A DNA stretch of 64,000 nucleotides. Source: Ruminococcus sp. (GTDB taxonomy: Bacteria; Bacillota; Clostridia; Oscillospirales; Ruminococcaceae). Positions 1 to 9,414 of this stretch are shown here, piece after piece. The notes beneath the pieces are model-generated. The model had not been told where the DNA came from. It did not search any database and saw only the letters and a program-made list of their open reading frames with translations. The stretch lies in the NCBI GenBank assembly GCA_017543335.1, contig JAFYGE010000039.1, positions 1-64,000 of the forward strand, given 5' to 3'. The position numbers and the translations under genes were made by a program. The number at the start of each line of letters is the position of its first letter. The first letter of the stretch is position 1.

Positions 1-24
1 AGTCTGTTGAAAAAGTATTGATTC

Positions 25-210
25 CTTTAGGGGACGCCCTCTCGTGCAGGGCGTCTCCCTCTTCAAAAACAGTCCACCGGACTGTTTTTGAATTCACCCC
101 TTGCGGAGCGTTTTGCGGCTATATGTGGGGCTTTGCCCCACACCCCACAATGGCTTTCAGCCCTTGACCTGACCAAAGGGTTAATAAACCCTTTGGAATC
201 CCATTATTAT
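25..210. repeat. Dispersed hairpin repeat, subtype 2, reverse orientation
   Basis: GC-rich non-coding block built of consecutive inverted repeats: a GGGGACGCCC/GGGCGTCTCC stem, an AAAACAGTCC/GGACTGTTTT stem, a GTGGGG/CCCCAC stem, and the CCAAAGGG/CCCTTTGG module that ends every member of the family. It is the inverted counterpart of the element at 54465-54697. It shares only the CCAAAGGG end with the commoner subtype 1 (for example 6765-6982). Nothing in it looks coding. Confidence 0.75.
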
Positions 211-351
211 GGTCATACTTTCATTTTATAGTTTTTCGACACTCTGAAATACGTAAGTATTCCTGCATTTGTCTATTGGACATAATTTAATTTGGTGAGC
301 AGTATTAAAAAAAGTGCCTGAAAGGTACACTATCATACAGGAGTTCATATA

Positions 352-903
352 ATGAAAAAATTAAAAAAGCCGCTTCGCTCTAAACAAAAGCCATATATGA
401 CAGTGCTGAAAATAATTCTGGTCGTACTGACCCTGATTTACCCTCTTTTTATGACTATTCTTACCGGTGCAGGTATTGTATATAATAGGTCAAGCTACGG
501 CAGCACTATAACAGGTCACGGAATATCGCTTATTGTATCGGGGATAATTATCTCAGCGGCAGCTTTTTTGTGCATATTCAGGAAAAGTTTTTTGAACCTT
601 ATTGCTCCGATAACTTCACTGATAGGCAGCGGAGTTTGTATGCGGGCACTGTTTAAGCTGGTCAGTCACGCTGACTCCGCCGGTTGGTACGGAAACGGAA
701 AGTACTCAGCCGTACCGGTCAGCGATATGTACAAGGAAAGAGTGCTTCCGGTACTCGCAGTCACTTTGCTCACGGTCGTTATTTCTGCCATACAGTACTT
801 CTCCTACGATGCCTGCGAGGAACGCAGAGTACTCAAAAAATATCGTGAGGATAAGGAGAACGCTCCTGCACCTTCTATCATCGGGGATGAAAATGATGAA
901 TGA
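352..903 (+). CDS. Hypothetical four-helix membrane protein
   Basis: 183 residues, family not recognised. Four hydrophobic segments are visible at about residues 17-42, 58-78, 82-100 and 130-150, with a very basic N-terminus (MKKLKKPLRSK) and a charged C-terminal tail, so it should be an integral membrane protein. The start is supported by AGGAG at 339-343, eight bases before the ATG. It stands alone between a repeat element and the leuA promoter. No function can be assigned from the sequence. Confidence 0.7.
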   Translation: MKKLKKPLRSKQKPYMTVLKIILVVLTLIYPLFMTILTGAGIVYNRSSYGSTITGHGISLIVSGIIISAAAFLCIFRKSFLNLIAPITSLIGSGVCMRALFKLVSHADSAGWYGNGKYSAVPVSDMYKERVLPVLAVTLLTVVISAIQYFSYDACEERRVLKKYREDKENAPAPSIIGDENDE

Positions 904-950
904 TCCATTGTGATTATTCCCGAAATTTTCATTTTTATTCAAAAATTCTC

Positions 951-979
951 TTGACAAATCATTTTTTAGGGTATATAAT
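951..979 (+). promoter_or_regulatory. Sigma-A-type promoter of leuA
   Basis: TTGACA at 951-956 and TATAAT at 974-979, separated by exactly 17 bases. Transcription would start near 986, immediately before the T-box leader. Confidence 0.85.
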
Positions 980-986
980 AAAGCTA

Positions 987-1270
987 CATTAACAAATGCG
1001 ATGAAGGGAATCAAAGCTTATATTTTGTTTTCACAGAGAGCTGTCGGACGGTGAAAGGCAGTATACAGATATGAGAAATAACTCCTCCCCGAGCAGTCAA
1101 CCCAAAGAAGCATAAGGCTTCGAGTAGGCTTGAACGGGTGCTCCCGTTACAGAGATATGCGTTGATCTGACGCAGATGAGTGGGTGTTTAAACACCAAGA
1201 AGAGTGGTACCACGGAGTATACAAGCAACTTCGTCTCTTCCATGCCGTGCATGGAGGAGACTTTTTTATT
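987..1270 (+). promoter_or_regulatory. T-box leader (probably Leu) with intrinsic terminator upstream of leuA
   Basis: The T-box core GAGTGGTACCACGG lies at about 1202-1215. It is followed by a strong hairpin at 1233-1261 (GTCTC..CCATG / CATGG..GGAGAC) and a T-run at 1262-1267, which is the terminator. The upstream 200 bases contain the AGAGAG and GGTGAAAGG elements usual for stem I. A CTC (Leu) triplet at 1082-1084 lies where a specifier could be, but I could not fold stem I well enough to be certain. In known T-boxes uncharged tRNA binds here and switches the terminator off; leucine sensing is inferred from the leuA context. Confidence 0.85.
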
Positions 1271-1313
1271 TCCTCATGACGGAAAAACGAACAGATCAGA
1301 AGGAGGAATATTT

Positions 1314-2972
1314 ATGAATAACGTAAATAAGTACACAAGACAGTTCTTTGAAGCTCCAAAGACTGCAATGAAATGGACAGAAAAGTCCTACATAGACAAA
1401 GCACCTCAGTGGTGCAGCGTCGACCTCAGAGACGGAAATCAGGCACTTGTTATCCCTATGAGTCTCGGTGAAAAGCTCGAATTTTTCCAGAAACTTGTAG
1501 ATATAGGCTTCAAGGAAATAGAGATAGGCTTCCCTGCCGCTTCCGAGACTGAATACGATTTCTGCCGTACTCTTATCGAACAGGAACTCATTCCGGACGA
1601 TGTTGCTATACAGGTGCTCACTCAGTCCCGTGAGCACATAATCGAAAAGACTTTTGAGGCTCTCAGAGGATGCAAAAACGCAATAGTCCACCTCTATAAC
1701 TCAACTTCTGTTGCCCAGCGTGAACAGGTATTCCGCAAAAGCAAAGAGGAGATAATCGATATTGCCGTAAGCGGAGCTGAATTGTGCAAGGAATACCGTG
1801 AAAAGTACGAGGGCAACTTCCGCTTTGAATATTCACCGGAGAGCTTTACAGGTACAGAGCCTGAATTTGCACTTGAAGTCTGTAATGCTGTACTCGATGT
1901 GTGGCAGCCGACTCCGGACGATAAAGTGATAATAAATCTTCCGGTGACGGTTCAGCTCTCTATGCCGCATGTTTACGCAAATCAGATAGAGTATATGTGC
2001 GAGAATCTCAAATACCGTGAAAACGTAATAGTCTCGCTTCATCCTCATAACGACAGAGGATGTGCGGTTGCCGATACAGAAATGGGACTCCTTGCCGGTG
2101 CTGACCGTGTAGAGGGAACTCTCTTTGGCAACGGCGAGAGGACAGGTAATGTCGACATAATAACACTTGCCATGAATATGTACACTCAGGGTGTGGACCC
2201 AATGCTCGATTTCAGCGATATTCCTTCCATAAACGAGCTCTATACCCGTCTGACAAGAATGAACGTCTATGAGCGTCAGCCATATTCCGGAAAGCTCGTA
2301 TTTGCAGCATTCAGCGGCTCGCATCAGGATGCTATCGCAAAGGGCATGAAGTGGCGTGAGGAAGGTCATACCGACCGCTGGACTGTTCCGTATCTTCCTA
2401 TCGACCCTGAGGATGTCGGCAGAGAGTACTCAGCAGACGTTATCCGCATCAACAGTCAGTCCGGAAAGGGCGGCATAGGTTATATACTCGAAACCAGATT
2501 TGGCTATAATCTTCCTAAAAAGATGCGTGAGAGCGTAGGTTACCTTGTAAAGGGTATTTCCGACCACAAGCACAAAGAGCTTCTTCCGGACGAGGTCTAC
2601 CAGATATTCAAAGCAAATTATGTGGATATAGACTCTCCGCTTAAAGTCACCTCAGCACACTACAAGCAGAATGGTCATATCACTGCTGATGTAAAACTTG
2701 TATTCAATAGCGTTGAGCATTCTATAGTTTCCGAAGGAAATGGACGTCTTGATGCTGTCAGCAACGCTATCCGCTCGTGTACCGGCATAGACTACAGCAT
2801 CAATACCTACACTGAACACGCTCTTGAAGTAGGTTCTGCTTCAAAGGCTGTATCCTATGTAGAGGTAGTTGCTCCGGACGGAAAATGCTCATGGGGAGCC
2901 GGTATAGATAACGATATTATTCGTTCATCAGTAAATGCTCTTGTAAGTGCGATAAATAATCTTATAAAGTAA
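1314..2972 (+). CDS. leuA: 2-isopropylmalate synthase
   Basis: 552 residues. It condenses 2-oxoisovalerate with acetyl-CoA, the first committed step of leucine synthesis. HMGL-like TIM barrel with the catalytic DLRDGNQAL near residue 42, the metal-binding HPHND motif, and a C-terminal LeuA allosteric domain (about residues 420-552) where leucine feedback usually acts. Length and sequence fit the long type-2 LeuA found in actinobacteria and some clostridia. I chose the ATG at 1314, preceded by AAGGAGGA, over an in-frame ATG at 1176, because the earlier one lies inside the T-box and terminator. Transcribed from the promoter at 951 under T-box control; ilvB follows after its own leader. Confidence 0.93.
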   Translation: MNNVNKYTRQFFEAPKTAMKWTEKSYIDKAPQWCSVDLRDGNQALVIPMSLGEKLEFFQKLVDIGFKEIEIGFPAASETEYDFCRTLIEQELIPDDVAIQVLTQSREHIIEKTFEALRGCKNAIVHLYNSTSVAQREQVFRKSKEEIIDIAVSGAELCKEYREKYEGNFRFEYSPESFTGTEPEFALEVCNAVLDVWQPTPDDKVIINLPVTVQLSMPHVYANQIEYMCENLKYRENVIVSLHPHNDRGCAVADTEMGLLAGADRVEGTLFGNGERTGNVDIITLAMNMYTQGVDPMLDFSDIPSINELYTRLTRMNVYERQPYSGKLVFAAFSGSHQDAIAKGMKWREEGHTDRWTVPYLPIDPEDVGREYSADVIRINSQSGKGGIGYILETRFGYNLPKKMRESVGYLVKGISDHKHKELLPDEVYQIFKANYVDIDSPLKVTSAHYKQNGHITADVKLVFNSVEHSIVSEGNGRLDAVSNAIRSCTGIDYSINTYTEHALEVGSASKAVSYVEVVAPDGKCSWGAGIDNDIIRSSVNALVSAINNLIK

Positions 2973-3030
2973 AATACTGCACAAATAAAGGTGTTGAAAT
3001 CACCTTTGGTGCAAGCAATATAACAAAAAG

Positions 3031-3099
3031 CTTCGTTCCTTATTGATTTTATAATGATAAAGTGATAGAATAATTATATATTATCAGTAAGGAGCGAAG
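3031..3099. promoter_or_regulatory. 17-bp inverted repeat enclosing a candidate ilv promoter
   Basis: Arms 3031-3047 and 3083-3099 are reverse complements apart from two G:T-type positions; the right arm contains the AAGGAG ribosome-binding site of the leader ORF. The right part of the left arm and the spacer hold a candidate promoter, TTGATT at 3043-3048 and TAGAAT at 3066-3071 (17-base spacing), plus a separate TATAAT at 3050-3055. If transcription starts near 3077 the repeat cannot fold in RNA and is better read as a DNA operator. If it starts further upstream, the stem would hide the leader's ribosome-binding site. Confidence 0.5.
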
Positions 3100-3103
3100 T
3101 ATA

Positions 3104-3211
3104 ATGAGATCGGTTTACATTTCTTCCGGTATCGTCATTATCATAGGTGCGGTCATTAACGTCTCTGACTGCGGCCTCGTTTCATTCTGCCCGAATGGCT
3201 CTCTTGCTTGA
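3104..3211 (+). CDS. Ile/Val-rich leader peptide (candidate ilv attenuator)
   Basis: A 35-codon ORF with a good ribosome-binding site (AAGGAG at 3089-3094, nine bases before the ATG). Thirteen of its 35 residues are branched-chain (6 Ile, 5 Val, 2 Leu), with eight of them packed into GIVIIIGAVINV at residues 9-20. A rho-independent terminator lies 38 bases after the stop codon and ilvB begins 81 bases beyond that. This is the layout of leader-peptide transcription attenuators such as E. coli ilvL, where starvation stalls the ribosome on Ile/Val codons. The role is inferred from composition and position. One possible antiterminator pairing is 3169-3174 with 3253-3259 (6 bp, one bulge), which I regard as tentative. 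Confidence 0.72.
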   Translation: MRSVYISSGIVIIIGAVINVSDCGLVSFCPNGSLA

Positions 3212-3248
3212 TATATTTATGTATGTCAGTTTAAGCAATGAAGTTTTA

Positions 3249-3277
3249 CCCTCCGGCAGAATGTCGGAGGGTTTTTT
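3249..3277 (+). terminator. Attenuator terminator upstream of ilvB
   Basis: Ten-base-pair stem (3249-3258 with 3262-3271, one G:U) closing a GAA triloop, followed directly by six T residues at 3272-3277. It lies between the Ile/Val-rich leader ORF and ilvB, so read-through must be regulated for ilvB to be expressed from the upstream promoter. Confidence 0.88.
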
Positions 3278-3358
3278 GTTTGACAGAGACGTAAATTTTA
3301 TTCCGCATTGCAGACCGCTTTGTGTATGTGCAAAATAACATAGAAGGACAATGATAAT

Positions 3359-5095
3359 ATGAAAATATCAGGAGCTAAGATAGTTGTTGAAACTCTTATC
3401 GAACAAGGATGCGATACAGTTTTCGGCTATCCCGGAGGTCAGGTAATTAATCTTTTTGACGAGCTTTACCTTTGCCGTGACCGTATAGACCATGTACTTA
3501 CAGCTCACGAGCAGGGAGCTTCACACGCCGCTGACGGCTATGCAAGAGCTACCGGCAAAGTAGGTGTAGTTATTGCTACTTCCGGTCCGGGAGCTACAAA
3601 CCTTGTTACAGGTATTGCTACAGCTTATCTCGATTCAGTACCTATGGTCGCTATAACAGGAAATGTTCCATGCAGTCTCATCGGCAGAGACAGCTTTCAG
3701 GAAGTCGATATAGTAGGCGTTACAATGCCGATAACTAAGCATAATTTCATAGTTAAAGATATAAATGACCTCGCCGATACTATCCGTATGGCATTCAAGA
3801 TAGCTAAATCAGGACGTCCCGGACCTGTACTCGTGGATATACCAAAGGACGTTCAGGTAGCTCAGTGCGAATTCGAGCCAAAGTCTCAGCCTGTGATCCC
3901 TTATCCTATCTCCTACGCTTCAGAGGATAAGCTGAAGAAAGCTGCCGATCTTATAAATGCTTCGGAAAGACCTTATATCTACTTCGGCGGAGGTATAATA
4001 AGCGGTAAGGCTTCGGATGAGCTTATTTCCCTTGCCGAAAAAATAGACGCTCCTATGGGATGCTCCCTTATGGGACTTTCAGCTGTGCCGACTGAACATC
4101 CTCATTTTCTGGGGATGCAGGGTATGCATGGTCACTATGCATCTTCCGTCGCAGAGGATGAAGCAGACCTCGTTATTACCCTCGGAGCAAGATTCAGCGA
4201 CAGAGCTACCGGCAATAAAGAGCGTTTTGCTAAGAATTTCAAGATAATACATATAGATATAGACGGTGCTGAGCTCCATAAAAATATCCCAGCTGACATA
4301 GCTGTAAGAGGCGATATAAAGGACGCTGCTTCACGTCTTATCGAACTCGTTGAGAAAAAAGAGCATCCTCAGTGGCATGAGCGTATCGAAGAACTTCGCA
4401 GTGAGGAAAAACTCCGCACAGAAAGTGCCCTCAAAGCCACATACAAAAAAGATTGTGATAACTGTTCAGCTCCATGCGACAAGACCGGAATACCGGCTGA
4501 CCAGAGACTGCGTCCGTTTGACATAGTCGACATAATAAGCGAAAATGCCGGCGATGCTGTTGTTGTTACTGACGTTGGACAGCATCAGATGTGGGCAGCT
4601 CAGAGGTATCCCCTCACAAAGCCACGTACCTTTCTCACAAGCGGCGGTCTTGGTACTATGGGATTCGGTATGGGAGCTGCTATCGGTGCAGCAAAAGCTA
4701 CAGGCAAATATTCTGTGCTGTTTACCGGCGACGGAAGCTTCGGAATGAACCTCAATGAGCTTGCAACTGCTGTATCACAGAATATCCCGCTTGTTATAGT
4801 TATAATGAACAACGGCGTACTCGGAATGGTGCGTCAGTGGCAGACATTATTCTTCGACAAGCACTACTCAAATACTACTCTCAACCGCAAGACCGATTTC
4901 GTAAAGGTCGCAGAAGCTTTCGGAGCAGAAGCAGTCCGCTGCTATACAGCAGAAGAACTCAGAAATGCCGCTAAAAAAGCTTTCGCCTGCAATGGCACTT
5001 ACGTTATCGACTGCGTTGTGGACTGCGATGAATTCGTTCTTCCGATGCTTCCTCCGGGCGGCTCAATAGACGACATCATCACAGAGATAAAGTGA
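3359..5095 (+). CDS. ilvB: Acetolactate synthase, large (catalytic) subunit
   Basis: 578 residues. ThDP- and FAD-dependent enzyme that condenses pyruvate with pyruvate or 2-oxobutyrate in Val/Leu and Ile synthesis. The catalytic Glu is E51 (AHEQGASHAADGYAR), and the ThDP/Mg motif begins at GDGS (457-460) and ends near the NN at about 483. Length is normal for the family. An unusual Cys cluster (C366, C369, C373; CDNCSAPC) lies in the linker between the FAD and C-terminal ThDP domains. The regulatory subunit gene starts ten bases after the stop codon. Expression is probably set by the leader ORF and terminator at 3104-3277. Confidence 0.95.
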   Translation: MKISGAKIVVETLIEQGCDTVFGYPGGQVINLFDELYLCRDRIDHVLTAHEQGASHAADGYARATGKVGVVIATSGPGATNLVTGIATAYLDSVPMVAITGNVPCSLIGRDSFQEVDIVGVTMPITKHNFIVKDINDLADTIRMAFKIAKSGRPGPVLVDIPKDVQVAQCEFEPKSQPVIPYPISYASEDKLKKAADLINASERPYIYFGGGIISGKASDELISLAEKIDAPMGCSLMGLSAVPTEHPHFLGMQGMHGHYASSVAEDEADLVITLGARFSDRATGNKERFAKNFKIIHIDIDGAELHKNIPADIAVRGDIKDAASRLIELVEKKEHPQWHERIEELRSEEKLRTESALKATYKKDCDNCSAPCDKTGIPADQRLRPFDIVDIISENAGDAVVVTDVGQHQMWAAQRYPLTKPRTFLTSGGLGTMGFGMGAAIGAAKATGKYSVLFTGDGSFGMNLNELATAVSQNIPLVIVIMNNGVLGMVRQWQTLFFDKHYSNTTLNRKTDFVKVAEAFGAEAVRCYTAEELRNAAKKAFACNGTYVIDCVVDCDEFVLPMLPPGGSIDDIITEIK

Positions 5096-5105
5096 GGTGA
5101 ACATA

Positions 5106-5606
5106 ATGGATCAGTATGTTATCGGAGTTATCGTTTCCAACGTTTCCGGAGTTCTTTCAAGAGTATCCGGAATGTTCACAAGAAGAGGTTTCAATATCGA
5201 CTGCCTTACAGTCGGTGAAACTGAATCCAGCGGATTTTCTCGTATAACCGTTGCTTTCCACGGTGATAAGGAACTGAAAACACGTATAGTACAGCAGCTT
5301 GAAAAGCTTCATGATGTAAGGGAAGTTGAAGTCCTCGACAAGAATGATACCGTTATACGTGAGCTTCTCCTTATAAAAGTGAGAAACAATTCGGATTCAA
5401 GACAGGATATTATGACCGCTGTTGAGATATTCCGCTCTAAGATAGTCGACTATTCTCCTACGGCTCTCGTTTGCGAGCTTACCGGAGAGACTTCAAAGAT
5501 CGATGCCTTTATCGAGCTTCTCAAACCATACGGCATCATGGAGATGTGCCGTACAGGTATAGTCGCTCTTGAAAGAGGCGAAAACTGTCTGAAGACAGCC
5601 AAATAA
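5106..5606 (+). CDS. ilvN: Acetolactate synthase, small (regulatory) subunit
   Basis: 166 residues. N-terminal ACT domain (residues 1-75, with GVLSRVSGMFTRRGFNID) and the C-terminal small-subunit domain; it binds the large subunit and confers valine feedback inhibition. The ATG at 5106 is preceded by GAGGTGA at 5094-5100. An in-frame GTG at 5097 is part of that ribosome-binding site and is not taken as the start. Translation is probably coupled to ilvB, whose stop codon overlaps the ribosome-binding site. Confidence 0.93.
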   Translation: MDQYVIGVIVSNVSGVLSRVSGMFTRRGFNIDCLTVGETESSGFSRITVAFHGDKELKTRIVQQLEKLHDVREVEVLDKNDTVIRELLLIKVRNNSDSRQDIMTAVEIFRSKIVDYSPTALVCELTGETSKIDAFIELLKPYGIMEMCRTGIVALERGENCLKTAK

Positions 5607-5615
5607 TACGATTTT

Positions 5616-5654
5616 GTTGAAACAACATCTGCGGATGATATTTTATCGTCCGCA
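5616..5654 (+). other. Two short hairpins between ilvN and ilvC
   Basis: A small TGTTG-AAA-CAACA hairpin at about 5616-5628 is followed by an 11-bp stem (5630-5640 with 5644-5654, TTT loop). No T-run follows, so it is not a standard terminator. It may mark an mRNA processing or stability site separating ilvBN from the strongly codon-biased ilvC. This is inference only. Confidence 0.4.
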
Positions 5655-5706
5655 CAGGTTTCATTCAAATATACATAATTATTAAATTTATTCTGAAAAG
5701 GAGTAA

Positions 5707-6747
<1,041 letters not shown>

Positions 6748-6764
6748 TTTTTAAAGCAATAAAA

Positions 6765-6982
6765 AACGGCGAAGCCGGCAATAACGGGATTCCAAAGGGT
6801 TCACAACCCTTTGGCAGGAAGGTGTGCGAGGTTACCCCTACCAGCGGTAGGGGATGTCAGCTTGCTGACAGGGGTGGCTGGACCCGATTAGGGTGGGCAG
6901 AGCCCTTCCTAAGAAACAGTGCAGCAAGCGAAGCAATGCTGCACGAACCGTCCGCATCACTCCCCTCGGCTTGACCGACGAA
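6765..6982. repeat. Dispersed hairpin repeat, subtype 1, with nested type-Y insert
   Basis: Starts with a CGGCGAAGCCG hairpin, then CCAAAGGG/CCCTTTGG, a hairpin around GGGCAGAGCCC, a GTGCAGC/GCTGCAC stem, and the end motif CCTCGGCTTGACCGACGAA. About 64 extra bases (roughly 6822-6888: CCCCTACC/GGTAGGGG stem, ATGTCAGCTTGCTGACA stem, GGGG) lie between the GTGCGAG box and the third hairpin, and are absent from units such as 56409-56564. Confidence 0.8.
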
Positions 6983-6989
6983 AAAACTA

Positions 6990-7017
6990 TTGCCCAAACA
7001 TCGATTTACCCTATAAA
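6990..7017 (+). promoter_or_regulatory. Candidate promoter of ilvD
   Basis: TTGCCC at 6990-6995 and TATAAA at 7012-7017 with 16-base spacing, just after the repeat. Match to consensus is moderate. Confidence 0.4.
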
Positions 7018-7025
7018 TACCACAT

Positions 7026-7045
7026 CCCCGCCCAAACGGGCGGGG
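7026..7045. other. Perfect GC-rich hairpin before ilvD
   Basis: CCCCGCCC at 7026-7033, an AAAC loop, and GGGCGGGG at 7038-7045: an eight-base-pair stem 27 bases upstream of the ilvD ribosome-binding site. A-rich sequence follows on the + strand, so on the - strand it would resemble a terminator. Its role is unknown; an element in the ilvD 5' leader is possible. Confidence 0.5.
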
Positions 7046-7084
7046 AAAAATATATACCCATAAATTTGTACAGAGGTGAATAAT

Positions 7085-8746
7085 ATGAGCGGAAATTATT
7101 TCTGCGAGGGAGTTGAAAAGGCTTCTCAGCGTTCCCTTTTCAATGCACTCGGACATACTAAAGAAGAAATGAACCGTCCTCTCGTTGGTATCGTTTCATC
7201 ATACAATGAGATAGTACCGGGACATATGAACATAGATAAAATAGTAGAAGCTGTAAAGCTCGGAGTTGCAATGGGCGGCGGTACTCCTGTAGTATTCCCT
7301 GCTATAGCTGTTTGTGACGGAATTGCTATGGGTCACAAGGGCATGAAGTACTCTCTTGTTACCCGTGACCTTATCGCTGATTCTACAGAGTGTATGGCTC
7401 TTGCACATCACTTTGACGCACTCGTTATGGTGCCTAACTGCGATAAAAACGTTCCCGGACTTCTTATGGCTGCGGCACGTATAAATGTTCCTACTGTATT
7501 CGTAAGCGGCGGACCTATGCTTGCCGGTCACGTAAAGGGCAAAAAGACAAGCCTTTCTTCAATGTTCGAGGCTGTAGGTGCTTATACTGCCGGAAAGATG
7601 TCGCTTGAAGATGTTGAAGAATTCGAGAATCATGCTTGTCCAACCTGCGGTTCATGTTCAGGAATGTATACAGCTAACTCTATGAACTGCCTTACAGAAG
7701 TTCTCGGTATGGGACTTCGTGGAAACGGTACTATCCCTGCTGTATATTCCGAACGTATAAAGCTCGCAAAAATGGCTGGTATGCAGGTAATGGAGCTCTA
7801 CAGAAAGAATATCCGTCCTTCTGATATAATGACAGAAAAAGCTTTCTATAACGCTCTTACTGCTGATATGGCTCTTGGATGCTCAACCAACAGTATGCTC
7901 CACCTGCCTGCAATTGCAAACGAGTGCGGAGTAAACATCAACCTCGATATAGCAAACGAGATAAGTGCTAAAACTCCTAACCTCTGCCACCTTGCACCTG
8001 CCGGACATACCTACATGGAGGACCTCAATGAAGCAGGCGGTGTTTACGCAGTTCTTAATGAGCTGAACAAAAAAGGTCTTATCAATACAGACTGCCTCAC
8101 CGTTACAGGAAAGACCGTAGGCGAAAATATCGAGGGATGCATTAACCGTGACCCCGAAACTATCCGTCCTATCGATAATCCGTACAGCGAAACAGGCGGA
8201 ATCGCAGTATTAAAGGGAAATCTTGCTCCAGACCGCTGTGTAGTAAAGAGAAGTGCAGTTGCTCCTGAAATGCTCGTACACAAAGGACCTGCCCGTGTAT
8301 TCGACAGCGAGGAAGAAGCTATCAAGGTCATTTACGAGGGCGGTATCAAGGCAGGCGACGTTGTTGTTATCCGCTATGAGGGACCTGCCGGCGGTCCGGG
8401 AATGAGAGAGATGCTCTCACCTACTTCCGCAATACAGGGTGCAGGACTTGGCTCTACAGTAGCTCTCATCACTGACGGACGTTTCTCCGGAGCTACTCGT
8501 GGTGCGGCTATCGGTCACGTTTCTCCTGAGGCTGTAAACGGCGGTACTATCGCATATGTCAAGGACGGAGATATAATCTCTATTGATATTCCTAACTATT
8601 CTATCACTCTTGAAGTTTCTGATGAGGAACTCGAAGAACGCCGCAAGACAATGCCTATCAAGCGTAAAGAGAATATCACAGGCTACCTCAAGCGTTACGC
8701 TCAGCAGGTTTCATCCGCAGATAAGGGTGCTATAATCAATAAGTAA
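7085..8746 (+). CDS. ilvD: Dihydroxy-acid dehydratase
   Basis: 553 residues. Fe-S dehydratase of 2,3-dihydroxy acids, the third common step of Ile/Val synthesis. Cluster cysteines are visible at C119 (NCDK) and in CPTCGSCSG (C185, C188, C191). The first of the three cysteines typical of [2Fe-2S] enzymes is absent (NEIVPGH), which suggests the oxygen-sensitive [4Fe-4S] subgroup expected in an anaerobe. The ATG at 7085 has AGAGGTG six bases upstream; the in-frame GTG at 7076 lies inside that site and is rejected. A hairpin follows the gene. Confidence 0.94.
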   Translation: MSGNYFCEGVEKASQRSLFNALGHTKEEMNRPLVGIVSSYNEIVPGHMNIDKIVEAVKLGVAMGGGTPVVFPAIAVCDGIAMGHKGMKYSLVTRDLIADSTECMALAHHFDALVMVPNCDKNVPGLLMAAARINVPTVFVSGGPMLAGHVKGKKTSLSSMFEAVGAYTAGKMSLEDVEEFENHACPTCGSCSGMYTANSMNCLTEVLGMGLRGNGTIPAVYSERIKLAKMAGMQVMELYRKNIRPSDIMTEKAFYNALTADMALGCSTNSMLHLPAIANECGVNINLDIANEISAKTPNLCHLAPAGHTYMEDLNEAGGVYAVLNELNKKGLINTDCLTVTGKTVGENIEGCINRDPETIRPIDNPYSETGGIAVLKGNLAPDRCVVKRSAVAPEMLVHKGPARVFDSEEEAIKVIYEGGIKAGDVVVIRYEGPAGGPGMREMLSPTSAIQGAGLGSTVALITDGRFSGATRGAAIGHVSPEAVNGGTIAYVKDGDIISIDIPNYSITLEVSDEELEERRKTMPIKRKENITGYLKRYAQQVSSADKGAIINK

Positions 8747-8753
8747 AAATATG

Positions 8754-8781
8754 ATGCAGGAGTGTTAAAACGCTCCTGCAT
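8754..8781 (+). other. Hairpin between ilvD and the acetyltransferase gene
   Basis: Eleven-base-pair stem (8754-8764 with 8771-8781, one G:U) with a TTAAAA loop. There is no T-run, so it is a weak terminator at best and may instead protect or punctuate the mRNA. Confidence 0.45.
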
Positions 8782-8806
8782 ATAACATACATAAAGGAGC
8801 AGACCA

Positions 8807-9376
8807 ATGAAAGTTACGATAAGACGTGCTGTGCCGGAGGACGCTGCGGCTCTGCTGAAAATCTATTCATACTATGTGAAAAATACCGCTGTTACTTTTG
8901 AATATGAAGTTCCGACAGAGGCGGAATTCAGCAGCAGGATAAAGACTACCCTTGAAAAATATCCCTATATACTTGCAGAGGCAGACGGATGTCCCGTAGG
9001 TTTCTCCTATGCAGGAGAATTCAAAAACAGAAGTGCTTACGACTGGTCTGCGGAAATTACTCTGTATATGGATAAGGATTATCAGAACTGCGGTATCGGA
9101 AAACTCCTCTATACCAAAATGGAGGAGATACTCAGAAAAATGGGTATGACCAACCTCTATGCCTGCATTGCTGTTACTGACCATGATGACGAATACCTCA
9201 CCAATAACAGTGCAGGTTTCCATAAGCATATGGGATATAGTATTGTAGGTCAGTTCCATAAATGCGGATATAAATTCGGACGCTGGTACGATATGGTATG
9301 GGCTGAAAAAATGATAGGTGAGCATTTCAGCAATCAGCCTGAGATAACCAGCTATGATAACCTCACCAATATATAA
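8807..9376 (+). CDS. GNAT N-acetyltransferase (phosphinothricin acetyltransferase-like)
   Basis: 189 residues. Starts with the [16 protein letters not shown] pattern of the PAT/MnaT subfamily and carries the acetyl-CoA loop [13 protein letters not shown] near residues 88-100. The C-terminal [15 protein letters not shown] segment is typical of this group, whose members acetylate the alpha-amino group of compounds such as phosphinothricin or methionine sulfone; the real substrate here is unknown. AAAGGAG precedes the ATG. It lies between ilvD and leuC, so it is probably co-transcribed with leucine genes, though nothing in the sequence links it to that pathway. Residues after about 170 look like a loose tail. 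Confidence 0.8.
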   Translation: MKVTIRRAVPEDAAALLKIYSYYVKNTAVTFEYEVPTEAEFSSRIKTTLEKYPYILAEADGCPVGFSYAGEFKNRSAYDWSAEITLYMDKDYQNCGIGKLLYTKMEEILRKMGMTNLYACIAVTDHDDEYLTNNSAGFHKHMGYSIVGQFHKCGYKFGRWYDMVWAEKMIGEHFSNQPEITSYDNLTNI

Positions 9377-9414
9377 AGCCTGATGCAGAAGGCTCCAGAA
9401 AGAAGCGTGTAAAA

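Noticed and set aside
2987..3008. Terminator after leuA (AAAGGTG/CACCTTT hairpin)
   Set aside because: The hairpin is real but has no T-run, so termination there cannot be supported.
3147..3338. 63-codon ORF between leuA and ilvB
   Set aside because: It runs through the leader ORF in another frame and straight across the attenuator terminator; the 3104-3211 ORF has the ribosome-binding site and the telling composition.
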